From assembly GCF_003627795.1 (NCBI RefSeq), contig NZ_CP032684.1, positions 349,001 through 413,000 on the forward strand: a stretch of 64,000 nucleotides of DNA, given 5' to 3'. Under the pieces are notes generated by a model that was not told where the DNA came from, searched no databases, and worked only from the letters and a program-made list of their open reading frames with translations. Shown here one piece after another: positions 18,413 through 27,725 of this stretch (the first letter of the stretch is position 1; each line of letters begins with the position of its first letter). Position numbers and translations under genes: made by a program. Source of the DNA: Rhizobium sp. CCGE531. GTDB lineage: Bacteria; Pseudomonadota; Alphaproteobacteria; Rhizobiales; Rhizobiaceae.

Positions 18413-19438
18413 TCACGCGGCGACCGCGCGCTTCCTTCTCCATTTTCGCCAGCGGCTGGGCGTCGTCAGCTCGTGGACGATACCGCCGCCGATCGCCGAG
18501 CAGAGGATGCAGCCGGTGACGAAGACCGGGGCGTTCGCCAGAATGTCGATATTCAGGTGGACGCAAACGACGCGCAGCAATGCGAGCGTGAAGGCGTGGG
18601 TGATATAGATGCTATAGGAGGCGTCGCCCAGGTAATTCAGCGTGGCGATGACCGGAAGCCTCGAAAAGTCGATCGATATGGCCGAGTACAGGATGACAAC
18701 GGCCGGGATGCCCCACATATAGGCGCGCGTGCTGGCGTCGCAGAGTGTCTCATTGATGAGCAGGAACGAGAATCCCATCACCAGCGCCGGCCAGGCAACG
18801 GCTTGCGGCAGGAGGATCTTGTCGAGATAAAGCTTGGCAAGAAGCACGCCCGCCAGAAACTCGTAGATGATCGGATCGCTATAGAACTTGGCGGCGGTCG
18901 TATCGCCAGGGAGAACGCGGCAGACGACAATGATCGCGGTCATCGCGACCAACAATGCGGCAAAGCGCCATTTTTCGCGCACGAGCAGCAGCAGGCCGAA
19001 GACGAGATAGAAGAACATTTCGTAGTTCAGCGTCCAGCCCGGCACGACGACGGGGACGGTTAGCGTGGGATCGGCCGGATTGCGCCAGGGAAGGAAGAAC
19101 AGCGAGGCGACGAGATGCGGGAGATCGAAGACCGTCGACTTCAGCAGCGTCGGAGCCACCAGCGCCACGCTTGCGGCAAAAAGCGTCGCCAGCCAATAGA
19201 GCGGGACGATGCGCTGGATCCGGCGCCGGTAGAAGTCCAGCGGGCGGATTTCGCGGTCGGCCGTGGTCAGCCACATGACGAAGCCGCTGAGCACGAAGAA
19301 TATGTCGACGCCGGTCTCGCCGAAGAGATGGAAAACCGTCTGGAAGCCGGGATCGACCTTCGGCACTTGCAGCACCGAATGAAAATAGACGACCATCAGC
19401 GCAGCGATGGCACGCAGATACTGCAACTGAACAAGCAT
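18413..19438 (-). CDS. Acyltransferase 3 family membrane protein
   Basis: A 341-residue polytopic protein of the acyltransferase 3 family (ExoZ/OafA-like). It starts at ATG 19438 after GAGGAT. The N-terminus has the family signature LQYLRAIAALMVVYFHS, with the key His in the first membrane segment, then FGETGVDIFFVLSGFVMW and FYRRRIQRIVPLYWLATLF. Such enzymes move acetyl or other acyl groups onto polysaccharide sugars at the inner membrane. It lies 38 nt after a Wzy/ligase-like gene, so it probably decorates the same surface polysaccharide. A much longer reading through 20647 in this frame is antisense-like noise. Confidence 0.9.
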   Translation of the reverse strand: MLVQLQYLRAIAALMVVYFHSVLQVPKVDPGFQTVFHLFGETGVDIFFVLSGFVMWLTTADREIRPLDFYRRRIQRIVPLYWLATLFAASVALVAPTLLKSTVFDLPHLVASLFFLPWRNPADPTLTVPVVVPGWTLNYEMFFYLVFGLLLLVREKWRFAALLVAMTAIIVVCRVLPGDTTAAKFYSDPIIYEFLAGVLLAKLYLDKILLPQAVAWPALVMGFSFLLINETLCDASTRAYMWGIPAVVILYSAISIDFSRLPVIATLNYLGDASYSIYITHAFTLALLRVVCVHLNIDILANAPVFVTGCILCSAIGGGIVHELTTPSRWRKWRRKRAVAA

Positions 19439-19476
19439 CCCGATCCTCACGTGGCCGATGCCGACATGATGTCTGG

Positions 19477-20721
19477 TCAGCCCGGCACTCTGCTTTCGTT
19501 TAAGGTCTCCGACTGCGCCCGAACGGCGCGCGGTTTGTCGGAAACACGCATGTAACCGACGAGCAGCCAGAGCAGTCCGGCGATCTTGATGGAAAAGATT
19601 GCCGTACCGCCGATCATCATATTCAGAAAAATGAAAAGAGAGAGTGAATGCGCGCAGCGTCTTTGCGCCGCCGTCCTTCCCGCGGGATAGAGGCAGACGA
19701 AGAGCCAGAAAACGATCAGGCCAAGGATCGTCGACCCGTAGATGAGATAGACATAGCCGCTGTCGGCGAATTCGCCGATGCGCGAGATCGACAGGCCGAA
19801 CATGGCCTGGATATCGAGCTCCAGCATCTTCTTGATCGTCACGCCGATGCGCCCGGTGAAATTGTCGCCGACCTCGTCCGGCTTCATGAAGTGCACGAAG
19901 AAGCCGACCAGGATGATGACCGGCATGACGATAAGGCTGAAACCCTTCGGGATCTTCGGAAACAGAAAATAGCCCGCGATGCTGACGCAGGAGAAGATCA
20001 GCATCGTGCGGGTGTCGTTGGTGAGCAGGATCAGCAGAGCCGTCGAGATGAACAGGGCTTTTTCGAGCAGGGCGAGCTTCGGCCAGAAGGAGAGCAGGTA
20101 GATGACGATGACGCCGCAGAAATTGGCGAGCGACACCTGCTCCAGGAAGATCGAGGACGAGCGGTGATCGATGAGGCCGAAGGAGAAGCGGCCCTGGAAA
20201 CCGAGCGCATTGGCGAAGAGGCCGGTCGAGTTGAAGCTCGCCTGCTTGATCCCGCGCGTATTCTCGAAATATTCGCCGGGATGGAACAGGCTGACGTAGA
20301 AGGGCGTGCTGACGACTTCGCAGACGAGGAACAACAGCACCGCCGCGCTGGCGATCCGGAAGGCAAGCCTGACCGTTCGCTCGCTCGCCCAGCTGCCGAT
20401 GCCGGCAAAGCAGAAGATGATCAGGATGTTGCGGAACTGGTCGATGAAGGTCAGGCGATTGAAGACAATGATGTAGATCGTGATGACAAGCGTGAAGACG
20501 AGAAAAAGGACGATCGGCAGATCTTCCTCGTAGATCCCCTTTTTCAGAATGAAAGCCACGCTGGAGATCATCATCAAGCCTTCGCAAAGCACGACATGCG
20601 AGACCGAAAGCGGCATGATGTTGTGATTGATATAGGCGAGGATGCAATTGTAGAGCACCGAAAACAGGGTGATCGCCAGGATCGGATAATCGACGCGCTG
20701 TTTATCGGGAAGGCTCTTCAT
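19477..20721 (-). CDS. O-antigen ligase/Wzy-like polysaccharide polymerase
   Basis: A 414-residue protein with about ten to twelve membrane segments and a large periplasmic loop in the middle (about 150-185; EYFENTRGIKQASFNSTGLF), the general plan of O-antigen polymerases and ligases. A Wzy-C-like stretch LLTNDTRTMLIFS follows. It probably polymerises or ligates a repeating-unit polysaccharide. Neighbours are an acyltransferase, a GH5 glycanase and a Wzz-like protein. Sequence divergence in this family prevents choosing between polymerase and ligase. Confidence 0.8.
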   Translation of the reverse strand: MKSLPDKQRVDYPILAITLFSVLYNCILAYINHNIMPLSVSHVVLCEGLMMISSVAFILKKGIYEEDLPIVLFLVFTLVITIYIIVFNRLTFIDQFRNILIIFCFAGIGSWASERTVRLAFRIASAAVLLFLVCEVVSTPFYVSLFHPGEYFENTRGIKQASFNSTGLFANALGFQGRFSFGLIDHRSSSIFLEQVSLANFCGVIVIYLLSFWPKLALLEKALFISTALLILLTNDTRTMLIFSCVSIAGYFLFPKIPKGFSLIVMPVIILVGFFVHFMKPDEVGDNFTGRIGVTIKKMLELDIQAMFGLSISRIGEFADSGYVYLIYGSTILGLIVFWLFVCLYPAGRTAAQRRCAHSLSLFIFLNMMIGGTAIFSIKIAGLLWLLVGYMRVSDKPRAVRAQSETLNESRVPG

Positions 20722-20827
20722 CTGTCGTCCGGGGCTGCCGCATGCTTTGGCCGGCGCAACGATAGCAGTCTCATGATTCGCGACAAAGCGCCAACCGCCT
20801 GCTCTAGCCGCAGGCTCTCACCGTCGA

Positions 20828-21910
20828 TCAGCTCGCCGGCTTCACGGCCGCGCAGCTCGGCGCCAGCGGCGCCTTCTTGCCGACGGCAGCCGTGATCGTC
20901 TTCATCTGCGGCCGGTCCTTGCCGTTGCGCGGCTGCACGTTCATTGGTTCCTCCGCCGGCCACCACTCACCCGCCGCCCAATAGCTCCAGCCGAGCCACG
21001 CGTCGCTATTATCAGCCATGATACCGAAGACCGCCTTCAGCCCGTCGAGGCAGGGCTGGGTGCCGGGTACGCCGAATTCACCGAGAAAGCCGCGCTTGCC
21101 GTTCTTGCGCAGCCAGTCCGTGACATCGAGCAATCCCTTTTGCGCGCTGTCGCTGCCGTCGCAGGCGGTATGTGTGCCGGAGCTGTCGGCATCGAGATAC
21201 TGATGGAATTCGAAGGCGTAGAAATCGATCGGGTCCTTGACGCCGAGCATGACGGTGCCATTGGCGCCGCCGCCCAGAACGTCGGCGGACCAGCTATGCG
21301 CCCCCGTCCAGTTCGTGCCGGGCACGAGAACGAGGTTGCGCGCACCGACCGTTCGGATGCTGCGGATGGCCGCATTGGCCGCCTCCAGCCAGTCGGGCGC
21401 CTTGATGTCGTGCGGCTCGTTCATCAGGCCGAAGATGATGCCCTTCCGGTTGGCGAATTCGATCGCGAGCCGTGCCCAGAAGTCACCGAAGGCAAGGTCC
21501 GTCGCAGGCGCCTGCGTCAGCTGCGTCTTGTCGTAGTAGCCGAAATTGTGCGGATCGAGGAGCACGGCCATGCCGTGCTTCTGGATGAGATCGACGGCAT
21601 CCTTCAGCCGCTGCAGCTCCGCGCCGTCGAAAGGTTGCCCCAGCACCGGCTGCAGGCGCTCCCAGCGGAAGGGCAGGCGCACGACATTCATGCCCTTGTT
21701 CGCGAAATAGCGCACCGTCTCTTCCGAGGGATATGTATAGTTGGCACCGAGCACCCCGTCGCGGTCGCCATACTCGGCGCCGGAAAGATTGATGCCGCGA
21801 TAACAGAGCTGCGAGGCGGCAAAGCCGTCATCGGCTTGCGCGACAAAGGAAGCAATGGCCACCGCCGCGGCAAGCGCGCGATGCAGCAGTCTCGTCATCG
21901 GTCCGGTCAT
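20828..21910 (-). CDS. Secreted GH5 family glycoside hydrolase (endoglucanase-like)
   Basis: A 360-residue glycanase with a signal peptide (about 1-32, AAAVAIASFVAQADDGFA). The GH5 acid/base lies in LMNEPHD and the nucleophile in GFLGEFGVPG; further family residues are VRLPFRWERLQP and DPHNFGYY. It starts at ATG 21910 after CAGGAG. It cleaves beta-1,4-glucan or a related polymer. Placed inside a polysaccharide cluster, it probably trims the exported polymer, as EPS glycanases do in rhizobia, rather than feeding on plant cellulose. That role is inference. Confidence 0.92.
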   Translation of the reverse strand: MTGPMTRLLHRALAAAVAIASFVAQADDGFAASQLCYRGINLSGAEYGDRDGVLGANYTYPSEETVRYFANKGMNVVRLPFRWERLQPVLGQPFDGAELQRLKDAVDLIQKHGMAVLLDPHNFGYYDKTQLTQAPATDLAFGDFWARLAIEFANRKGIIFGLMNEPHDIKAPDWLEAANAAIRSIRTVGARNLVLVPGTNWTGAHSWSADVLGGGANGTVMLGVKDPIDFYAFEFHQYLDADSSGTHTACDGSDSAQKGLLDVTDWLRKNGKRGFLGEFGVPGTQPCLDGLKAVFGIMADNSDAWLGWSYWAAGEWWPAEEPMNVQPRNGKDRPQMKTITAAVGKKAPLAPSCAAVKPAS

Positions 21911-22103
21911 TGCAGGCTCCTGTTGGCGGCGAAGGCGCTGTTTTCATAAGGCTCGCCGCGTTGAACAATGATGAACGGGAAAAGGCTGCGGTTGCTGGTG
22001 TTTCGACTTCCTCCGAGTGTCCTTAATGGTCCGTTAGCCAAACATTTCTAAACTCCTCGCATCCGCTGGGCGCAAAAGGTCCTCGGAGCGTTGAAAGCCT
22101 GGC

Positions 22104-23774
22104 ATGAGCTCAATGGAACGAAACAAGCGATCGGACCAACTTTCGGGTTGGCGCGGCATCGAGCCGTCTGACGAATACCGTCAGGGCCCGCGCTCGCGCA
22201 GCCCGCTGCTGCGTCCGCGCGATTTCGTTTCCGACGTCGAACCGGCCATGGCGGCGCAGCCGATCGATATGGCGACATATGGCGCTGGCAAGAGCGAGCC
22301 GTCACCTCGTGAATTTCAGCCCGACGCAAGACCGCAGCCTGTGGTCGAGCCGATCGCCGTTGTTGCCCCGGCGGTGGAAGCTGCTACGGTTGCCGCGCCT
22401 CCGGGCGCCGTCGCATCGCCGGCGCCGGCAGCGATGGCTGATATGCCCTTGCTCGATCTTCGCTCGGCCATTCGCTCGATCTGGGCGAAGAAACTCGTGG
22501 TCCTTGCACTGGTGGGTGTCGGCGCCGTGCTGGGCGCGGCCGTCATCCCGCTAATACCGCAGAAATTTACGGCCGAAACCAGCCTCTACTTCGATCCCCG
22601 CCCGGTCGGAGCTTCCGATTCCACCCAGCAGGCTCCCACGGCGCCGGAATTGATCATCACGATGATCGACAGCCAGACGCAGATCCTGTCTTCGGGCAAG
22701 GTGCTGGGCCGGGTCGTCGATGCGTTGAAGCTCGATCAGGATCCGCAGTTCGATGGCGGCGCCAGCGGCGAGGCGGCGAAATATGTCGCGGCCGCCACGC
22801 TGGCGAAAGCCGTGCAGATCGCCCGCGAGGCCAGCACCTATGTCGTGACCGCGAAGGTGACAACCGGCAACCCGCAAAAATCGGCTGAGATTGCCAATCA
22901 GCTCGTGGCCTCCTTCATGGAAGAGGAGAGCAAGGCGGCGGCAAACAGCTACAAGAGCAGCAATACCGCGTTGGATTCCCGCCTTGACGGTCTGCGCCAG
23001 CAGGTACTATCAGCCGAAAAAGCCGTCGAAACCTATCGTGCAGACAATGACATGGTGGCTGTCGAGGGAAATCTGATTTCCGACAAGCGCCTGACGGCGC
23101 TGAACGACATGCTGGTCACTGCCCAGCAAAAGACGATCGAGGCGAAGGCCCGCGCCGACGCGGCCGGCAAGCTGAGCTTCGAGGAAGTGGTCTCCAATAA
23201 TCCTTCCTCCGGGATGACCTCGAACGCATTGAGCAGCCTGCGGCAGCAATATGCGGCGCTCGCCGCCAATGTCGGCAGCCTTCAAAGCCAGCTCGGCGCC
23301 CGTCATCCGCGCCTGCTCGCCGCCAAATCCTCCCTGGAAAGCCTCGCCGTGGAAATCCGGGCCGAGTTGCAGCGGCAGGGAACGTCGGCCCGTGCCGACT
23401 ACGAACAGGCGCAGAAGGCCGAGCAGGATATCGCCAAGGAACTTGCGGTGCAGAAAGCCTCGCAAGTCAACACATCCGGCAAGCTCGTCGGCCTGAACGA
23501 GCTGCAACGCAAGGCGACCGCTTCCCGCGATCTCTATGAATCGCTTCTGAAGCGATCCGGCCAAGCCAGTGACGCGCGGGATCTGTCGCAGAGCAATATT
23601 CGCGTGATCTCCGAGGCGGAGCCGCCGCTGAAGGCGGATGGACCCAGCCGGAAGGTGATGATGGTCGCGGGCCTGATCGCCGGCGCGATGTTCGGTGCGG
23701 GTCTCGGCATGGCTTTTGCCATTCTCCTCGGCCTGTTTCGGCACCCGGTCATCCGCGGCTATTTCGGTAAATGA
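22104..23774 (+). CDS. Wzz/GumC-like polysaccharide chain-length/export protein
   Basis: A 556-residue inner-membrane protein. A long Pro/Ala-rich cytoplasmic tail (about 1-125) precedes a first membrane helix (about 130-152, LVVLALVGVGAVLGAAVIPLI). A periplasmic Wzz region with extended coiled coil (about 280-480) follows, then a second helix (about 515-540) and a short basic C-terminus. It lacks the C-terminal tyrosine-kinase domain found in ExoP-type proteins. Its role is to set chain length or help export the polysaccharide. It diverges from the GH5 gene. The start ATG has only a weak ribosome binding site; ATG 22113 is an alternative. Confidence 0.9.
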   Translation: MSSMERNKRSDQLSGWRGIEPSDEYRQGPRSRSPLLRPRDFVSDVEPAMAAQPIDMATYGAGKSEPSPREFQPDARPQPVVEPIAVVAPAVEAATVAAPPGAVASPAPAAMADMPLLDLRSAIRSIWAKKLVVLALVGVGAVLGAAVIPLIPQKFTAETSLYFDPRPVGASDSTQQAPTAPELIITMIDSQTQILSSGKVLGRVVDALKLDQDPQFDGGASGEAAKYVAAATLAKAVQIAREASTYVVTAKVTTGNPQKSAEIANQLVASFMEEESKAAANSYKSSNTALDSRLDGLRQQVLSAEKAVETYRADNDMVAVEGNLISDKRLTALNDMLVTAQQKTIEAKARADAAGKLSFEEVVSNNPSSGMTSNALSSLRQQYAALAANVGSLQSQLGARHPRLLAAKSSLESLAVEIRAELQRQGTSARADYEQAQKAEQDIAKELAVQKASQVNTSGKLVGLNELQRKATASRDLYESLLKRSGQASDARDLSQSNIRVISEAEPPLKADGPSRKVMMVAGLIAGAMFGAGLGMAFAILLGLFRHPVIRGYFGK

Positions 23775-23987
23775 ACTCTTTTCTGCATTTTTGCGTCGAG
23801 GCTTCTTCAGGATCGGGGATGCAATTGCGCGCCGCCTGTTCTAAATGTAAATCGGCTTTGGGAATGACTGGATCTTGCTAATGGAAGCGCGATGCAGCCA
23901 TTAGGGGTCGTGTGGTACTTTGTGAGACAATCTATGCGAGAAAAGCGGTGTGCTGCTCCGATGACTGGCGCCGAGGAAAACTGACCG

Positions 23988-25970
23988 ATGGTGCCCGCGG
24001 ATAAGCTCGTTTTGCCGTTCCTGGCGCTGCCGCGCTCGACCAAGCGTGCGCTGGCGCTGCTGGTCGATGCCAGCCTCTGCGTGCTCACGGTCTGGTTCGC
24101 CTATTGCCTGCGTCTTGACGATTGGGTCATTCTCGAAGGCGTCGAATGGCTGCCGGCCATCGTCTCCCTGCTCGTCGCCATACCGATCTTCATCGTCCTT
24201 GGCCTTTATCGCGCCATTTTCCGATATGCGGGCCTTTCGGCTTTCGTGGCCGTCGTCAAGGCGATCGCGATCTATGCGCTCGCCTTCATGACCATTTTTA
24301 CCGCAATCAGCGTGCCGGGCGTGCCGCGCACGGTCGGCATATTGCAGCCGCTGCTGTTGCTGATCGCGATCGGCCTGTCGCGCATGTGGACGCGCTACTG
24401 GCTCGGCAATGCCTATCAGCGGCTCCTCAATCGCAATCAGCTTGCCAAGGTGCTGGTCTATGGCGCCGGCTCTTCGGGTCGGCAGCTTACCGGCGCGCTT
24501 GCCAATAGCGCCGAGCTGAATGTCGTCGGCTATCTTGATGACGACCGCAACCTGCATGGCAGCATCATGGGCGGCCTGCCGATCTACGATCCGGCCGATC
24601 TGTCGTCGCTCGTGGTCTCGGGCGATGTCAAGGGCGTGCTGCTGGCCTTGCCGAATGCCACCCGGCAACGGCGCAATGAAATCCTCGAAAGCATGCGGAA
24701 GGCCCGCGTGACAGTCAGGACCATGCCCGATCTGACCGCGCTCGCCCAGGGTCGCGTTGCGGTCTCTGATCTGCGCGAGCTGGATATTGAGGACCTGCTC
24801 GGCCGCAATGTGATCGCCCCCGCCCGCGATCTGATCGAGAAGAATATACGCGGAAAGGTGGTCATGGTGACCGGAGCGGGCGGCTCGATCGGCGGCGAGC
24901 TTTGCCGTCAGATCCTGAAGAACGAACCCTCTTCGATCTTGCTGGTAGAACAGAGCGAATTCGCCCTCTATGCCATTCACGGCGAGCTGGAGAAATCGGC
25001 AGCCTCGGCCGGCCATGCCGATGTGCGCATCATTCCCTTTCTCGCCTCCGTCAGGGACGGCCAGCGGATCAGGCAGATCATGGCGGCATGGCGGCCGAAG
25101 ACCGTCTACCATGCCGCCGCTTACAAGCATGTGCCGCTCGTCGAATACAATCCCGTCGAGGGCATCCGCAACAATGTGCTTGGAACGCTGATAACCGCCG
25201 AAGCCGCCCGCGATCATGACGTCGAGAGTTTCGTCCTCATCAGCACCGACAAGGCCGTACGTCCGACCAATATCATGGGCGCGAGCAAGCGCCTGGCGGA
25301 AATGGTGCTGCAGGCGATGGATGCGGGTCGCAAGCCAGGTACCGACAGCACCAATTTCGCCATGGTGCGCTTCGGCAACGTGCTGGGCTCCTCCGGTTCG
25401 GTCGTGCCGCTGTTTCGCCAGCAGATTCGCGATGGCGGGCCGATCACGCTGACCCATCCCGATATCACCCGCTACTTCATGACCATTCCCGAGGCATCGC
25501 AGTTGGTCATCCAGGCAGGCGCGATGTCGGCGGGCGGCGACGTCTTCCTGCTCGACATGGGTGAGCCTGTGCGCATTGCCGATCTCGCCCGTCGCATGGT
25601 GGAATTGTCCGGTCTGACGGTGCGCGATGCGGACGAGCCCGAAGGCGACATCGAGTTGGAAATCACCGGCTTGAGGCCGGGCGAAAAGCTCTACGAGGAA
25701 TTGCTGATCGGCGACAACCCGCAATCGACGACCCATCCGCGCATCATGCAGGCGAAGGAAGATTTCCTGCCCTGGCCGGAGCTGTCGAAGCGGCTTGCCG
25801 CGCTGGAGGCTGCGCTGGACGAAAACGACATCCCCCTCGCCAGGGCGCTGCTGCAGAAGCTCGTCTCCGGCTATGCGCCCAGCAGCGAAGTTGTCGATCT
25901 CGTTTATCGCGAACGCGAGACGGATTTGACGGTCGACCAGCCGAATCTCGACAATGTCGCGCAGCTATAG
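23988..25970 (+). CDS. Membrane nucleotide-sugar dehydratase/epimerase (CapD/WbpM-like)
   Basis: A 660-residue protein. About four N-terminal membrane segments (1-140) are followed by a CoA-binding-like Rossmann part (about 150-270, VLVYGAGSSGRQL) and a second NAD(P)-binding SDR domain starting at residue 294 (VTGAGGSIGGEL). The family motifs STDKAVRPTNIMGASKR and FGNVLGSSGSV are present. WbpM/CapD proteins make UDP-4-keto-6-deoxy hexosamines, precursors of QuiNAc or FucNAc residues in O-antigen or capsule. It follows the Wzz-like gene by about 210 bp. Confidence 0.93.
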   Translation: MVPADKLVLPFLALPRSTKRALALLVDASLCVLTVWFAYCLRLDDWVILEGVEWLPAIVSLLVAIPIFIVLGLYRAIFRYAGLSAFVAVVKAIAIYALAFMTIFTAISVPGVPRTVGILQPLLLLIAIGLSRMWTRYWLGNAYQRLLNRNQLAKVLVYGAGSSGRQLTGALANSAELNVVGYLDDDRNLHGSIMGGLPIYDPADLSSLVVSGDVKGVLLALPNATRQRRNEILESMRKARVTVRTMPDLTALAQGRVAVSDLRELDIEDLLGRNVIAPARDLIEKNIRGKVVMVTGAGGSIGGELCRQILKNEPSSILLVEQSEFALYAIHGELEKSAASAGHADVRIIPFLASVRDGQRIRQIMAAWRPKTVYHAAAYKHVPLVEYNPVEGIRNNVLGTLITAEAARDHDVESFVLISTDKAVRPTNIMGASKRLAEMVLQAMDAGRKPGTDSTNFAMVRFGNVLGSSGSVVPLFRQQIRDGGPITLTHPDITRYFMTIPEASQLVIQAGAMSAGGDVFLLDMGEPVRIADLARRMVELSGLTVRDADEPEGDIELEITGLRPGEKLYEELLIGDNPQSTTHPRIMQAKEDFLPWPELSKRLAALEAALDENDIPLARALLQKLVSGYAPSSEVVDLVYRERETDLTVDQPNLDNVAQL

Positions 25971-26012
25971 AGGGGTCTTGAGGACTTGAACCGCCGCCGT
26001 TCCCTCGGGCTT

Positions 26013-26070
26013 AGAGCAATTCCAGGAAAAGTGCATAGCGGTTTTCCGTCCGGAATTGCGTAGAAACAAA
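26013..26070. repeat. Short dispersed palindrome between convergent genes
   Basis: GCAATTCCAGGAAAA pairs with TTTTCCGTCCGGAATTGC across an 11-nt centre. From memory this motif, or close variants, is scattered through Rhizobium genomes, usually downstream of genes. It lies between the convergent CapD-like and GT25 genes and could act as a bidirectional transcript end. Confidence 0.55.
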
Positions 26071-26073
26071 AGG

Positions 26074-26940
26074 CTAGCGTTCGCGGAGGGTTGCCGCCGC
26101 TTCCTTGATGGCATAGCGCCAGCGGCGCAGCTGGTCGCATGTCCGGAACCAATGCGCCGTCAGCCGCAACAGGAAATGCCGCTTGACGGCGCGGTAGTGC
26201 ACGCGCTTGCCGATCGTGGTGGCGGCGCGGTGCGGGCTGAAGTCGACAAGATTTTCAAATGTCGTGAATGTTTCCACGCCGGTCGACCAGCCGCGCTCAA
26301 GGGCGACGTCATAGGGAAGAAGCATGGGCTTCAACGTCGTCAGCAACTTCCTGGCGGCGTTGCGGTTGACGATATAACAGGCAGCCGACCCCTGCGGGCC
26401 ATGCATGCAGCGGCCGACAACGTCGTTTTCGGTGGTTTCGCAGATCGACTTGAAGCCGACGAGGCGATGGTTGACGAGCTTGACGAGACGCGCGCCTTGA
26501 ACGCTTTCCATGGCTGCGATCGCGCGTGGGATCAACCGCTCGTTGAGCTCGACATCATCTTCCATGATGATGGCCATCTTGTCGCCGCTGGCGACAAACT
26601 GCTCCAAAGCAAGCAGATGGCTGCGGTAGCAGCCGTATTCGCCGGCCAGAAGCTTGCGTCCGTTATGATAGATAAACGATTTCGGGTGGAAATCCCTGCG
26701 ATCGCGCTCTGCGATCGCGCGACCGTCGACAGCCGGAATGCGCGTGATATCCAGGTCGTATTCCACTGCCTGGCTGCATAGGCGCTCCCAACGCTCGCGC
26801 GACCGATCGAGATTGATGACATAGATGCGAAGCTGCTGAGCGGCTTCGTCAGCGATGTCAGGATCAGCGAGACGGGGGATACGATTAATCTGTTCGAGAA
26901 TGACTGTTACTCCTGCAAACAGAAATCGTGGCGACAGCAA
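26074..26940 (-). CDS. Glycosyltransferase family 25 (LPS biosynthesis type)
   Basis: Up to 288 residues. GT25 features are YVINLDRSRERWERL (about 40-54), LLAGEYGCYRSHLLAL and the acidic IIMEDDVEL. Such enzymes add sugars, often galactose, to LPS or glycans in the cytoplasm. The start is unclear: the frame opens at TTG 26940, directly after a stop and without a ribosome binding site. A strong AGGAG (26914-26910) lies 8 nt before an ATT codon (26901), which would give 275 residues. It converges on the CapD-like gene and probably belongs to the polysaccharide cluster. Confidence 0.85.
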   Translation of the reverse strand: MLSPRFLFAGVTVILEQINRIPRLADPDIADEAAQQLRIYVINLDRSRERWERLCSQAVEYDLDITRIPAVDGRAIAERDRRDFHPKSFIYHNGRKLLAGEYGCYRSHLLALEQFVASGDKMAIIMEDDVELNERLIPRAIAAMESVQGARLVKLVNHRLVGFKSICETTENDVVGRCMHGPQGSAACYIVNRNAARKLLTTLKPMLLPYDVALERGWSTGVETFTTFENLVDFSPHRAATTIGKRVHYRAVKRHFLLRLTAHWFRTCDQLRRWRYAIKEAAATLRER

Positions 26941-27197
26941 CTAGGAAGGCATTTTTACTACTATATAACATGCTTATGACTTGTCGCAAACGGGGACTGC
27001 ACGCCCATGTTGTATTTGCGGATAAAAGCATTTTCTTTGGTGTAACGTAGCGTGAACGAATTTCCGTCGGTCCTGGAACCATCATTTGAACGCGATTTTG
27101 ACGGGCCGCCTGTTGGCGTGCAACGGCGGCGTCATTATATTCAGAGTGTGGGGCGCTGGGATGCCGTATCCGCATGGATAAAGGATCGTCGCAATTC

Positions 27198-27530
27198 ATG
27201 TTGACCAAATCGAAAATCGCCATTGCTGCGTTGTTTCTGGCGGGTCTCATGCCTATGACGGCCTTCGCCGATAACCCGCTTCTCCCAAAGCCATATGTCG
27301 CTCCCGTCTATCCTTACAAGAACCTGCCGGGCGTAACTGCGCCCAAAATGGCGGCCGACGAGAAATTTCAATGCCGCACGACCACGTTGTACGCGGATGA
27401 TTTCCGTCAAGGTCTGTTTTACCGCAGCCTTCCGCGCCTCGGTTACGTCTGCGAGCGGGATGGTGTGATTTCCAGCAGCACCAGAAAACCGAACTATCAG
27501 TACTGGCAATACAACGGCCCGGACAGATAA
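27198..27530 (+). CDS. Small exported hypothetical protein
   Basis: A 110-residue protein. ATG 27198 is chosen since AAGGA lies 11 nt upstream and it opens straight into a signal peptide (KSKIAIAALFLAGLMPMTAFA, cleavage before DNPLL). The mature part is proline- and tyrosine-rich (PYVAPVYPYKNLPG) with two Cys (FQCRTTT and GYVCERDG). Family not recognised. A clear terminator follows. Confidence 0.7.
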   Translation: MLTKSKIAIAALFLAGLMPMTAFADNPLLPKPYVAPVYPYKNLPGVTAPKMAADEKFQCRTTTLYADDFRQGLFYRSLPRLGYVCERDGVISSSTRKPNYQYWQYNGPDR

Positions 27531-27575
27531 TGGCTCCCGGCTCTGCCGATATAAGCAGCAATCCAGTCAAATCGC

Positions 27576-27608
27576 GCGCAGCCTCATCCCTAGGGGTTGC
27601 GCTTTTTT
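27576..27608 (+). terminator. Rho-independent terminator
   Basis: A 10-bp stem (GCGCAGCCTC with GGGGTTGCGC, including wobble pairs) and a 7-nt loop, followed by six T residues, 45 nt after the small exported protein gene. Confidence 0.8.
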
Positions 27609-27725
27609 AGGCGATAATCTGAAAATAAATTTCATGTTTTTGAGTAAATGCGCGAACGTCGTTGACGAATGCGAAAATTTGCCCCAAGCTTACGAAAATA
27701 AATTACGTAATGGGAACATAAAAGC

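Noticed and set aside
18413..20647. A 744-codon open frame over the acyltransferase and polymerase genes
   Set aside because: Only the part from 19438 down is real (acyltransferase). The upstream part lies out of frame over the polymerase gene and shows the Arg/His/Pro-rich look of shadow coding.
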